A DNA stretch of 64,000 bases from Enoplolaimus lenunculus (Eukaryota; Nematoda; Enoplea; Enoplida; Thoracostomopsidae), in the NCBI GenBank assembly GCA_030248215.1, contig JASANG010002056.1, positions 62,001 to 126,000 on the forward strand. Direction: 5' to 3'. Position 1 is the first letter of the stretch. Each line of letters opens with the position of its first letter. A program made the translations under genes and the position numbers. Below, piece by piece: positions 1 through 11,202 of this stretch. The notes beneath the pieces were generated by a model. It saw only the letters and a program-made list of their open reading frames with translations. It had not been told where the DNA came from and did no database searches.

Positions 1-440
1 TGTTCCCAGTTGCGCACTCTTTTTGTAACTATCCACTCTTGGTAAAACCAAGGGTTGATGAGACTAATCTAACGCAGTAGTATGCAGCTGGGTAAATTCT
101 TTGAAGAAATGAATGTGCCCAGCGCGCGTTGCATTTTTTACCGTTCTCTACCCCGCTTATAAAACGGGACTAGAATTCTGTACAAGAGAAGAAAACTCAT
201 ACCATTTTGGTGCAATATATTGTTATAAAATTCAAACACTCTTTATATGTTTAATGTGTTCTGAATACGACCTGGACCGCTTCAAAATTGGGGTTGGGTA
301 GGACAACGTGCTGGTACATTTCGTTCGTACCATGTAAATCCCAGTTTTACTTCCATGCTCTTGTGTGAAGTCGTTATCTACTTTTGTTAAAATCGTAAGA
401 TGTCAAGTGACCTACAGGCTACAGTTTTGACCAGAAGATC
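1..440. other. Left-edge sequence, no gene recognised
   Basis: I see no conserved coding segment, RNA gene or clear transposon end here. It lies downstream of the minus-strand matrix gene, so it may hold that gene's 3' UTR. No AATAAA on the minus strand was found in this stretch, so the transcript end is not located. The short plus-strand open frame around 113-301 has no recognisable similarity and no supporting context. Confidence 0.4.
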
Positions 441-553
441 TTAAAACAGTGATCTTTCATTAGGCAACTGAGCAAAAGCTTGGGAAAGTGGCATAGATGT
501 AGCAATTTCTTCTGAGGCTGCGCTGAGTTTCACTAGATATCTGCCAGCGGTCT
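441..553 (-). CDS. Candidate last exon of the secreted FN1/mucin-like protein
   Basis: Read on the minus strand, an AG acceptor at 555-554 opens a frame that continues the phase-1 donor at 797 of the upstream exon and ends at a TAA at 443-441. It would add 37 residues beginning ETAGRYLVKLSAASEE and ending QLPNERSLF. The composition looks protein-like and the phase fits exactly, which is the main support. Against it, the pyrimidine tract before the acceptor is poor and no domain is recognisable. A competing acceptor a little upstream (after 580, before GATCTTGATAAG) would give a different, arginine-rich tail. The real last exon could also lie outside the window. Confidence 0.35.
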
Positions 554-796
554 CTGATCTTATCAAGATCTTCATAATACAGCAAACGTGTCTTAATTAC
601 TTTTTATTAAGAATTAAATTTAAAATGCACCCACAATCACTAGCGGATCCATAGGGCGGCGGCACAGTGATCGTACACCTCCCGTCAGTTTTTTTGACAC
701 GGTCCCTATCTTAGAATTTTTGCGTTTCATTACATTTGCCAACCCGCCCGCCGTCAAAAATTTTTGGCTCCGCCTCAACTCACAATAAGCACTTAC

Positions 797-2838
797 CTGT
801 AATATTGCTTGCAAGCATTTCTGTAGTTTCGCTTGCCACGCTTTCCAATCTTGGTGTAACAGTCTTTGTGACGTAAACCGTTTTTGCTGAGTCTTGTTGT
901 ATCACAGCCGAAGGTGATACATCATGAAGATAATCTTCAGTCACAGTAACTCCCTCGGTGGTGACTAAATCAATTTCGTCCCCCAGTGTTTGGTCACCAC
1001 CGGTCGGCAAGCTAGTGTTACCAATCGAAGTATCAGGATAAGCTGTTTTAGTGACGGTAACGTATTCGATGCGAGGAGATACTGTTGATGGAGTAACTCG
1101 AATCTGTTTGGTGACAGTAACTGTAACATACTGAACTTCAGGGGTATTGGCTGATTGAATAATACGACCGTTTGGTGTTGTCAAAAACGGCGTATGTCTG
1201 TCCGGCAATGGCGTTGTAACGGTGTTTGCGATCAAATTAGTGGACGGTTCTGGGTTGGTGAACAATGTAGTTGATGGTGCAAAATCTAAACCAGAAGAGC
1301 GTGACATCAGTTGAAAAAATAACAGTTCAAAAACCGCGTTGCGCAATAAAAGTATCAACGGGTAGAACGAAAATCTATTAATGATACTAACAACTTATAT
1401 TAGCTTTAAAAACAGGTATCTTACTTTTTTAACACTGACAGACCAGGAGTTCAGTTTAACATGGATTGAATGTGGTTCTTATGACGGAGCCCACAGTTTT
1501 TATTGACCTGTTTAGTGATATTTTCTCTATATGCTCATTTAGAAAACTTGCCTTCTAATTTTGATTGAATGTCTCACCGTTTTGACAGGTTTTACAACAG
1601 CGCTACATATGTTCAAACTGTAAATTGAGACAACATTCAGAATTTTTAAAATAAAAAATTTAAAAATTGGGCTTTTGGCGCAACAGGTCGCATGCAGTAT
1701 AAATACACTGGTTTAATTTTGCGTAACCCCTCCAGATAAATTGGTTAATACGTAGTGCTTCTGAAATTTTCGTATTTGCAAGACTTTTACATGTTATAGT
1801 GCCGATTCTCCAGTTTAAATTCCTTGTATCACCCTTGTGTAAACATGTAAAGCATCAGAAAGTGCACACCCATCGTCGATGAAAGCAGCAACATGTTACT
1901 ACGGACGGACATAGAATGAAATGCTTTATAAAATCAAAGCACTCCAAAAAGTTACAAACAACCATTGACATAATTAACAAACAATAGGTTTTCACAAAGC
2001 TTAAATAAATGATTCCTGGTCAACCTACATGACTACGAGCACTCTTACGAACCGGTAAAGTTGAGGGTTCCACCATTCGAGCCGCCGTCGAAGATTTCAA
2101 CATAGATCCGAACGAATATTTTCCGCAGGGTAGGACTGAACGTTCTTATCCCATGACTCCCTTGCCTATTAGGATTAATGGCAAAACAATTTTGGGGCTT
2201 CATATCTTTCAACGCAGCTTGTTAAGCCAAGTCCAATATTTTTTCTCCCTCAAAGGATTGGTTAACGGGTTATCGACAAATAACTGATTTTGCGCAGCCA
2301 AACGTTGCAGCGAGCCAACTTAATTATTTAACCATAACTCGATAACTGGACGTTTGATTGCAAAAAACATAAACGTATTCAACTCAGCTTCGCGAACATG
2401 CGACGAATAGTGTATACTAGTCAGCCGGTTTTGCACAATGCGCAAAAGTTAGTGAATGCACAAAAATTTGCATGCAGATTTTCTTTTCATGGAACAATCA
2501 TGTTTTTACTCTCAAAGAATTCGTTGCAAGCACAGTAACGCTGGAAAGTTGCCCAAAATACGTATGTGGGGAATTCCAGCTTTAATATATAGATTTTGTA
2601 TAACGCTTTGACAAACAGAATCTACATTGTTTAGTCTTAAACTGTCTAAAAATTGGAATCCATTGATCTTTACCTGCAGCAGTAGTTGCAATAGTTTTTG
2701 CAACAGTCGGAACCGTTGTTGTTGGTAATGTTGCTTTTGTTGCTGTTGTTGTTGTTGTGGTGGTGGTCGCCGTTGTGGTTGTAGTAGTAGTCGGCAGTGT
2801 TGTAGTCGTTGGTCCTGGTAGACTAAACGTTTCGCCTT
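797..2838 (-). other. Thr-rich mucin-like region (two exons)
   Basis: Exon 2838-2674 reads KGETFSLPGPTTTTLPTTT and continues as an almost pure Thr/Ala/Pro stretch, typical of densely O-glycosylated mucin stalks. Exon 1285-797 begins DFAPSTTLFTNPEPSTN and contains three copies of a Tyr-Val-Thr motif: VQYVTVTVTKQI, IEYVTVTKTAYP and TVYVTKTVTP. Between them lie acidic and Ser/Thr-rich spacers, and the exon ends MLASNIT before a GTAAGT donor at 796. The long open frame visible at 2886-2512 on the same strand is the wrong frame of the first of these exons (poly-Gln instead of poly-Thr); the splice phase selects the Thr frame. Confidence 0.65.
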
Positions 2839-5800
2839 CTGTAAAAAATATTTAATAGCCAATATGAAATATATAATGTGCCTCAAAACTGCTTCTCAAT
2901 CGTAGGTTAAAACGAATCCAAAAGTCACGACTTATACATGGGTCCGGTTGAAAAATTAGGTTGGCGTGGGCAAAGTGGGCTTCAGTGCAGAAAAATTAAA
3001 AAAAGCTGTTGCTGGTGGCAATTTTAAATTTTTAAAAACTTTAATTTAAGAAAAATTAGCGAAGGTGCAGTTGCACCTCAATGAACATACCTTCAGGTGC
3101 ACATGGACTTGCAAATAATGTCTAGCATTGTTAACTTAGGTTGAAAAATAACAATTCACATATTCTGTTTCCAGTTTAATTTACTTAATTTTGTAATATA
3201 ATTAAACTACACATTTAAAATTTTTTTTGCGCATTTGAGCAAATAACTTTTGATGCAATGTGGTTTAGTAATCTATAAGACATGAATCCTACTTAATTTT
3301 GTGCAGTTGCCCTCCCCCCATTTAAAGTTAATGCTTAGCATTACACTCCGGTTTAGGCAGTGGCGAATCCAGGATTTCACAATGGGGGGGGGCAAAATTT
3401 CATAAGTAATAAACTTATTTTTGACCCACGCACAAACCACGAACTATTGCCATAAAATTGACTTCTTTACGTTCGTTCAATTGAGATGAATCACAAATAG
3501 ACTAACGCATCAACGCGATTTATAGCTAAACAACAGGGTGGCAACATAAGTTTAGATTTGTTTTCACACAGGCACAAATTTAAAGGCTCGGATTCGGAAG
3601 CCAATTCAGTTTTGAAAAAGGAAAATGAAGTCAGCTTCAGCAACATCTGTTTTGTTTTTGAACGAATTAGAACTACCTGTTAATTTCGGAACAGCGTAGA
3701 ACAGCAATTGACGCTCTATATAATTTTTGTTGAGATGCTGTTGGGGGGGCACGGCCGGGGTGGCCCCCTCATGGATCCGCCATTGGGTTTAGGCCCAGGT
3801 AAAGGCACACAACAAGGCTGACGCATAGGTAAGCATTTGTCTAAACTGAATCCTAAACCTAAGCTTGAACCTAAGCATAACATTGTGGGCCAAAGCGTAA
3901 AGGTGCAATAAGAAATTACTTTCATTTTCGTATCCGATACTGTATTCTGGTTCATTGTAATAACAAAAAAATGTATACTCTGGAAAGTCAACACTCGGCT
4001 TTTCGGTATTTAAGTCGATACACACATTGTCTGATTCACAACACCCTGGAATGAAAAAAAAAACTGAATACAGTAGCATACATCCACTCCAACTGTTAGA
4101 AAGTCGAAAAAATGTCACGTTTGGTATTCGCAATACGGTATTTTAAAAGCCCTAATAAAAGTTGGGTCTTCCAAAAAGGAATGGTAAAATTACTAGCGTA
4201 AATACAAATAGTATTAAATAAAACGGTAAAGGCTTGCGCTATACTTTACTAAGCCGGACACCGGCGCACGCCGCCGTAACGCAAAATTTCTAACGTGGCG
4301 TTATACATCAAACCTGAAATCTATTTGAAACTTGAATGCATTTAACTCCAACAAAATATTAATTAACTTTTAAGTATTAATAAATTATTAAGTTCATGTT
4401 TACCTGTAATATCCAAAGATATTTCAGACTGGAATCCGTTTTTACGTACTTCGTTACACGTTCGGCGATAATTTCCCGAAATGATGAAACCACCAATTTT
4501 CACCAAGTCACCACCGGGCTCATAACATCCTAAAACAAAAATTGTATGGATGCCATAAAATTACGTTTTCTTACATAAGAAACGCCACCCAAACGATGGT
4601 TGCGCACTGCGCAACATTTTTTGAAGTTCGTTCATTCAGCAAGTTTTTTGTGTCATTTTGGATTACGAAAGCACACTCAAGAAAAAGAGTCGGAAAGTTG
4701 CCCAAAATAATTATGTGAGATGTTCCAGTTTTAGATTTGACAAAAACAGAAACGAAACTTTGCGACAACTGTTTTAAAAATCAATGTCAAACATTCCTTA
4801 CACACCGGTCGCTTATTTGAATTTTTAGCAGAAAGCGTTTGATTATTGCGCGAAACATCGGGAAATTATGGTATTGGTGCATTTCAGCCTAGGTCATAAT
4901 ACAGCAGTTCCAAGATTGATCAAAATACTAATTAAGTAAGAACCAACGCTGATTGGTTGTGTCCAGTACGTCTGATTGTGCAAGTAAACCGTTTTAGATT
5001 TGAAATTTGAATATTTTAAACATATACGAACGAAAACTAACCAATTGCTTCAACCAGTGGATTTCCTTCTGCATTAACCATACATTCCAGTTCATAGGTT
5101 CCTGCTGTAAATCTATCTCCAGTATTTATTGGTGTTCCACTCGCGTCCACGCAAGCTAAAAATATTCCATGTAATGTACCTGTATCAAAGACAGAGAGAG
5201 ACATGATTTAGCGTTATGAAGAGTCCTACTTTGAATGGCGACCGTTCATTCCGCAGAATGTCATTCAGCCTAATAGAGAAGGATCGGCCCAACGCTGGAA
5301 AATTTTGCTCATGTCCAGTGAAGTTTCGACCTCGATTGGAAGTCGGGCTATGAAATTCTTGCATGCCCCTCTTGAAACATATTTACCCCGCTCTAACATG
5401 ATTCACCTTGTTACGGAAATGACTCCAATGTAAATCGCTTAACATTCAGACTATTTTTTGCTTCGGTGTAAATGTTCGGCTTAGAATCAGATACTTACGC
5501 TAAAACATTGGCCAAGACGTAGGAATACGGTTGTATTATTGCTGTTACACTCTTCAAAGTAACATTGGCCTTACGTATAGAACACAACACTTTGCTCATT
5601 CTGTTTTAGTATATTCTGCCATTGTTCAATTCACACATAGCCAGGTTTCTTCCAAGAACGTTGTGTATTATGCTTTAAGCAGCTGCTACCCCCAGAAATA
5701 GGGTGGGATTTCATCTTTTTCAAGTTTAATCATCATGTTTTGCACATCAATTCGAACGAAGAGCAAAGCAGACAACCATTCTGCCTGGACCATAACTTTA

Positions 5801-8800
5801 ACTGCTGAGGCAATGACGATGCGGAAATTTTTGGGAGGTAAAGCCTAGCGAGACATAATAATGGAAATAACATACAAGACAAGCGAGCGTAGAAACCAAA
5901 CGACATTTTAGTGATAAATCTTATTGCAAAATGATGGTTTTGTTTCCTGTAGGGGGCCTAGACCGCAGTGCGTTTCCCGTGCGATACGCCAGTAGCCACT
6001 GGTCGTGACCCAATCTGACCTGAACGACAACTAGTCCAACAAATTATTCTAAACCCTATAAACCAGTTGTTTAGTGTTTCTTACAATGGGCAAAGATTAT
6101 ATATACTTGCATTTAAGTTTAATTCCAGTATCGGTGCATTCAAATTGATAAAAGCCATCGACAAATACTTCTCCAGGCGCGTGTCCTCCACAGTTCGCCT
6201 TCACATCTACAATTGACCATAAAATATGTTACAAGTTACAAACAATATGTTTACTACTGTACGCTCGGATTCGTAGCCAAAGGAAAAAGCAGAGGGCGAG
6301 CCGCCCCCCCTTAATAATTGTGTTTCGGTCCCATTTCTAAACACAGCGAAGACTGTATAACCCATCTTAACATGCTTGCCCATGCTACGGGCCTGAGTAC
6401 GGAATACTGTGTTATTCAGTTTAATTTATAGGTGTAACAAGATCCAAAGATGGTTTAGGACTAGCCATCACTCAAATTTTTGTGCATCTGTTTGAGTAAC
6501 AATAACATGTAGTTTTGACTTAGGGATACCATAACACTTGACGCGTTAGTAAGCGTGCCAGATGTTTTAGGATAATCTCGATCAACTCGTGATTTGTGTT
6601 ACATCTTAATTAAAATGAATACAGCATTTTCGAGCAGAATGAAATCTATGATATAAAGACTAAGTTTACGAAGTGCAGATAATACCGACAGTTTCCTATT
6701 GTAAATTGACGTTTTATTTTGAAACTATTTAGGACTGCAGTTGTCTCAGAATTGGTAGAATAATTGCTCACAGTCAAGTTGTCGCGAAGACAACATTATT
6801 GATACTAGTCGGAATATTCGAAATGTCCGGCATGCTTTTGTAATTACATTTTTGAAGAAAAATTTTATAAGCATTGAACCAATTAGGACTTGTACGAGTC
6901 TTTCGTTTTTTAAATGCCATACTGGTCTAGTATCACTAAAATTACAATAGTCTTTCCAGGGCAATTCAACAGAAAATATTGCAATTGAACAGTTACAATT
7001 TTGATACTTGTTGCTGCTGGAGTGTCTTCAGTAGTTTGTGATACTTTAATTTGTTCAAAATATTCTACTTATCAATAGACATATAGGCTTGTCGCCAGCT
7101 ACACCTGCCTGCCAAAGAGGTGTCGAAGTCAATTTTTAGGAGGAGTATATGCTTGAAATAACAAGTTTTACAAGATCTGGACTAAAACTTTTGTAGGTGG
7201 GGCCAAAATTTTTTTCGTGAGCTGAGCCCGATATCACGCCCCCCTGGCTAAAGCTTCAGACGCACACCTGTTAATTCATACGAATATCCGTTTTCGTTGC
7301 AGACCATATCATAACCTTTGTAAACAGCGCTCGCTTTTCGTGCATTCATCGGCACTATCATTGAGCCTTCCATACAACCTGAAAAAGTGATACATCGTAG
7401 GTCCCATGTATAGAACAGGGCCGGGTCGTTTTCCGAAGGAGCTATAATAGAGTCAGTTTAAGCTTTAGACTAATTTTTTTGCTTAGGCTTAGGCTTAGGA
7501 ATATGCTTGGGCCCATCGTAGGATACAGAGTTGTTTGGAGGGTGCGGGAATCAAACGATGGAATGTTCTATTTTACAACGGTATGAGAGCATGTAAAGAA
7601 ACTCGCCTGTATGCACGATAATACGCGGACTAGATTAAGTAAGGACAGAGATATCCACAACTATTTATATAAATTTATGAAACTGAATTATTATAAGGTT
7701 GGGACCCGGCACCTTAGCCTAAATCATTTGTCCTTGGCAATACCAATCTCATTATGCTGCGTGGTAGCTTTACTACACTGGTCTACTCGTCTAATTTCAA
7801 GAGCACGCACTCTGAAGCATCCGTACAATTACTTTAGTTTTGTTAAATATTATATAAATGTTCGAGTCAGAATACAATTATAGCCTTATAGACGAATCGA
7901 AAATATGTTAACGACTGTTCAAAGAGACTGCCATACCGCTAATTTCAATTTGGCCATTGACACATGACATAGCGAACCCATACGTAGGATCGGCATCAGG
8001 CGCAGAAGATAATTCTTCCCATCTGTTTCCCTCGTTGTACTCATATCCTTTTGATTCACAGCCTCCTCCTAGAAACAATTGCTAGGTGGTATTTTGAGCT
8101 TTCTCACTCTCACAAACAGTATCACATATGTACCACTGATAAACGGTCCAAACGAACACTACACAGTCCACAGTGTGTAACTCTTTTTGCGAGTAACGTG
8201 CAGGACAATTTCAGTCCAAACTCCAAGACGTTAGAGCCTCGTCGGATTCGAACATCAAGCTTCTACAGCTAAAGTGATGATGGTAAAACGACTCCAACGC
8301 CAATCAAATTTTTGGGGCACACCACTACTGTAGTGACCCGAATAAGAGGGGGAACTGATATTTTTTAGCTACTCCAGAGGGTACCTCTCTTGTTATTCGG
8401 TTACGGACTGTTATTGATTTTTAACCCGCCCTCCGTGGCCCTACTGGTGTACCTATATCTGGTATTGCAACTATCCGTTGAATGAAACGTTTATTTGTCT
8501 TGTGTCAATAGGTTGAGCGATAATGCAATGTTATACTTAAGAATGCACTTTCAAAGCTAGTATGCTTTAAAGTTTTGAACTCAACTTTATTTGGTCTTAG
8601 AGCCATTTATGCTCTACAGTTAGGGATAATTACCATTCATGGTCTCTAATTAGGGTTTGAGGACTCTATCCGTTTACGGACCCTTATGAGGGATACGGAC
8701 TCCGATTGATTTGGACTCAAAATGGGGACCTCTCTTATTACCCCCTCTTATTCGGGTCAGTACAGTACTGCAGCGTGCAGGTGCAGTGCAGGCAGATTAA

Positions 8801-9037
8801 ATCTTACTTCAAGGAATGCAATCGATTCCAAATTGATAAAATTTAATGTCTACGGATACCTTGACGTTTGATTCTGACCACTGTATTCATAGGCATTAAA
8901 TCTTTATCTTCTGAAGAGATGTCTTTTTGTGAAAACTGCAATAGTTTTGGCCATAAATTGGTACCGCAGATCAACGCGATCCAAACGAGAAGTACTAAAA
9001 TATAGAAATTCGTCGGATTATATGTAATTTTGAACAT
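797..9037 (-). CDS. Secreted protein with FN1-like cysteine modules and a Thr-rich mucin-like tail
   Basis: I assembled nine exons by splice signals and reading frame: 9037-8860, 8068-7937, 7378-7268, 6206-6111, 5179-5042, 4529-4404, 4045-3920, 2838-2674 and 1285-797 (520 codons plus one base). Every junction is phase 1, the pattern expected of shuffled extracellular modules. Residues 1-26 form a signal peptide or signal anchor (YILVLLVWIALICG). A furin-like RIKR site follows near residue 57. Residues about 60-300 are cysteine modules of the pattern C-x3-G-x-Y...C...G, most like the MIG-18-type fibronectin-I domains of nematode matrix proteins. The rest is Thr/Ser/Pro-rich. The start was chosen at 9037 because the signal sequence follows it directly. 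Likely role: secreted matrix or surface protein (inferred). The exact family name is not certain, and the 3' end is unresolved (see 441-553). Confidence 0.8.
3358..3785. mobile_element. hAT-like non-autonomous element, exact 8-bp target duplication
   Basis: The left end is CAGTGGCGAATCCAGGA. The right end reads TGGATCCGCCATTG, its inverted complement with few mismatches. Both sides carry the same 8-mer GGTTTAGG (3350-3357 and 3786-3793), an exact hAT-type duplication. At 428 bp with no transposase frame, it is a MITE. It sits in the intron between the last FN1-like exon and the Thr-rich exon of the minus-strand gene. The exact duplication suggests a fairly young insertion. Confidence 0.8.
3920..8068 (-). 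other. Six exons encoding FN1-like cysteine modules
   Basis: The exons read in order: GGCESKGYEYNEGNRW...FAMSCVNGQIEISG; GCMEGSMIVPMNARKA...YDMVCNENGYSYELT; NCGGHAPGEVFVDGFYQFEC; then, across a GC-AG intron, KCTLHGIFLACVDASG...YELECMVNAEGNPLVEAIG; GCYEPGGDLVKIGG...RRTCNEVRKNGFQ; GCCESDNVCIDLN...YTFFCYYNEPEYS. Each unit has a leading Gly-Cys, a Gly or Pro turn, an aromatic residue before the second Cys, and a Gly-x-(Tyr/Phe) strand. This spacing matches the repeat logic of nematode MIG-18-like FN1 domains (family knowledge). The last unit is the most divergent, with an extra Cys pair. Spacer DNA between these exons holds transposon remnants, including the hAT-like element at 3358-3785. Confidence 0.65.
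6109..6110 (-). other. GC splice donor (GC-AG intron)
   Basis: After CTTAAAT (ending at 6111) the minus strand reads GCAAGT, the standard consensus for the rare GC class of donors. Using it joins exon 6206-6111 to the acceptor before 5179 in phase 1 and creates the Cys of KCTLHGIF. The alternative GT two bases further on breaks the frame and runs into a stop. All other junctions in this gene are ordinary GT-AG. Confidence 0.6.
8328..8765. mobile_element. Tc1/mariner-like MITE flanked by TA
   Basis: Terminal inverted repeats of about 26 bp begin CTGTAGTGACCCGAATAAGA and end in the complement (one mismatch in the first 14 bases). TA lies at both borders (8326-8327 and 8766-8767). It is 438 bp with no open frame. 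A second, inverted copy truncated on the right is at 58269-58645 and shares the interior (GTCCGTATCCCT, TTTAAAGCATACT, GACAAATAAACGTT). This copy sits in the first intron of the minus-strand matrix gene. Confidence 0.7.
8860..9037 (-). other. Signal-peptide exon with furin-like RIKR site
   Basis: This first coding exon encodes MFKITYNPTNFYILVLL and a hydrophobic run to about residue 25. A polar stretch (SQKDISSEDKDLMPMN) follows, then VVRIKRQ just before the phase-1 donor. R-x-K-R is the classical subtilisin/furin cleavage pattern, so a short propeptide of about 30 residues may be removed after signal cleavage. The site lies at the exon border, directly ahead of the first cysteine module, which suits a propeptide boundary. 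Cleavage is inferred, not shown. Confidence 0.6.
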
Positions 9038-9254
9038 TTAGAAAAAGTATGGCAAAATTATAATTGATTCTATCGTTACCGTTGGTTCGCTTTGCATAGA
9101 AACATGACCTTATCATTTGGCAAACAATTTGGTAATGTTTAATAATTGTGAACCGGGAGGCATTAATGCGTTTGAAACTGATTTACTGCGCAACTACAAA
9201 CAACAACTATTGGTTGAAAGCCGTGAAGGTGCTGCCCAAGGAAAGCTGTCAAGA

Positions 9255-9410
9255 GGCCCGCAGCCAGCTCTCTTTGCTAGGAGGGCTAAAAATTTTTTCA
9301 AAAGGGGTATTCAAAGGTTTTTAATGACTTGCAAGCAAAGGTGAAACTTTTGCAGGGGGCCAAAATTTTTCCAGGGGGGCTGACCCTCCTGCCCCCCTTG
9401 GCTACGGGCC
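9255..9410. mobile_element. Small MITE with GGCCCGTAGCCA ends
   Basis: The left end GGCCCGCAGCCAG and right end TTGGCTACGGGCC are inverted repeats around an AT/G-rich core (CTAAAAATTTTTTC, GGTTTTTAATGACTT). A close relative is at 25575-25725. Partial copies are at about 7085-7255, 15660-15810 and 27743-27830. GTCAAG occurs just outside both ends, but the register of a target duplication is unclear. Confidence 0.6.
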
Positions 9411-9509
9411 CGCCGTCAAGGTGCTGAACAAAAGTAAAACGCGAAATATGTCATGTTTTAGATGCACCGCGAGCCAAATTTGTATAGATCACTATTTCTT
9501 AACGGGGCG

Positions 9510-9706
9510 TAGTATCTTGCAAAAAATGATGAGTCATATTGGCTCTATCTGAACTAGGCTCAACGGGACTGCACAAACTGAGTCAAATTCGACTCCGCCA
9601 GAGTCAAACGTGCGACTAAGTGAATCGAATTTGACTCAGTTTGTGTAGTCACGTAGAGCCTATTATGGAGAGCGTCAATTTGACTCACCATTTTTTGCAG
9701 TGTAGT
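9510..9706. mobile_element. Nearly full-length palindromic MITE
   Basis: Almost the whole element folds back on itself. The outer arms are TTGCAAAAAATGATGAGTCA against TGACTCACCATTTTTTGCAG, and the inner arms are ACAAACTGAGTCAAATTCGA against TCGAATTTGACTCAGTTTGT. GAGTC and its complement recur many times. A second copy lies at 57695-57882. No coding capacity. The intergenic DNA between 9411 and 10896 around it holds nothing else I recognise. Confidence 0.65.
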
Positions 9707-10917
9707 GGCCTCTATATGACCCATCCATTGTCTTAGTCACCGTGGTATGTTGTGCAATTACTTTACATCATAAATTTTTGTGGTTTCAATGTTTTTTAAT
9801 TTTACTGGTGTACTGAAGCCTAAATAAAAAATACAATCACGTCAGTTGTTTAATGAAAAATTATCGAGTAAACGAACTAAAATCCTGACATATCGTTTGA
9901 TGGTATGTAGCAGATAACATGGCAGATCTTATAAAACTTTTAACTAATAGCGAGGTCCAAAAGTTACAAGTTGATTAGCCAACTGGTGACAATGCAAGAG
10001 GTAATGTCAATAGTACTCCTGGTCCTGGAGCGTCAACGCACACAACATTCTAGACAATGTTAATCAACGACTAAAATTTCAACTTGACAAAACGTTATTA
10101 CGGATTTGAATTGTTTTGCTAATAATTAAGCAGTATAAAGTTGTTTGAGAATCAGAATTTAACAAGTAGCTTCTAAAGTCTATAATCTGGGCCTGTCAAT
10201 ATATAAATTCTTAAACGTGGGTTGCTTCTTCACCAGCTTGTGATAGGTCTTCCAAAATTTTGAACCAGCCGTTGCAAAACTTAAATCTTCGGCACGTTTT
10301 TTCTATTTCATTGTTCCAAGTTGCTTGCTAAATTACAAAATTCACAGTTCTCAGTGTTGAATTGTGTGGTCCCAGCTGTAAATAATGCGAAATCCACGTA
10401 GTAATGCTCGCTACTGTAAAATACTGTCAGGGCAAAACTTGGTGTGTGTTGCCCTCAAGCCCAGGTCCTGGTCATCGCATCTATTTGACACTAGTATTAA
10501 GGGAGGGGTTGGACAATTTTTAATACTATGCGAGCTCTAACACATGGATGACCAATAAATGTTATTGTTCAATTAAAATATAGACGTCACATACTTAATA
10601 CAGGTAATGCGATACGCATCGCGGCATGATTCCGGACAGAACACAGTTTTTGAACCTTGATGTTGTTTGTACGCATAGCCTTATAGAGCGTTTTAATATT
10701 TAATATTTAAACATATATACGGAGTCAATTCAGTGCTAAGTATGAGGGTTTCGTAGACAAAAATGCCGCTTGCCAATAAGCAGCTCAGTATTTGGATGGA
10801 GCACTGCACACAAAATAAATTGTCTTGACGTTTCAAGACTCATACTTTTTTAAATATTCAAGACAAAAATGTCGTGCATTTCAGACATTAATAGCCTTAA
10901 CCCTCAATGGCCCGACA

Positions 10918-10933
10918 GTCTACATATGTAGAC
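10918..10933. repeat. Subterminal 16-bp palindrome, copy 1 (left)
   Basis: GTCTACATATGTAGAC is a perfect palindrome beginning 18 bp inside the left end of the piggyBac element. The same 16-mer recurs at 11095-11110 and 13045-13060. Such a site is a natural candidate for a dimeric DNA-binding protein, most simply the transposase zinc domain (inference). Confidence 0.9.
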
Positions 10934-11094
10934 ATAACCAGTTCGGCAATTGATTGTTCGGCAGGTGCTATAGTTAAGAATCTATTGTTTAATTTCCATC
11001 GATAATTATTCTGTTATAGTAGTATAAAAAACTTATAGCATTGTGGGAACAAAAGTTTGCTGTACAGTGAGTCATATACCTATATAACCCGACC

Positions 11095-11110
11095 GTCTAC
11101 ATATGTAGAC
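11095..11110. repeat. Subterminal 16-bp palindrome, copy 2 (left, internal)
   Basis: Second identical copy of GTCTACATATGTAGAC, about 93 bp upstream of the transposase ATG and preceded by CCGACC, as copy 1 is by CCGACA. It lies where the transposase promoter or leader would be, so autoregulation is possible (inference). Confidence 0.9.
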
Positions 11111-11202
11111 AGATGTTGATTTGATCATAGTTTGAGTTTTGACAAGAATTGGAACGTTTTGTTCTTACATACGGTTTTGTATGGTGAGGTAAAGTCAGGG
11201 AA

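Noticed and set aside
2512-2886. Minus-strand Gln-rich open frame
   Set aside because: It is the wrong frame of the Thr-rich exon 2838-2674. Splice phase and the flanking exons select the Thr frame.
7470-7500. Interstitial telomere (GCTTAGGCTTAGGCTTAGG)
   Set aside because: Only three units, inside a dispersed repeat. It is not a telomere or a fusion point on this evidence.
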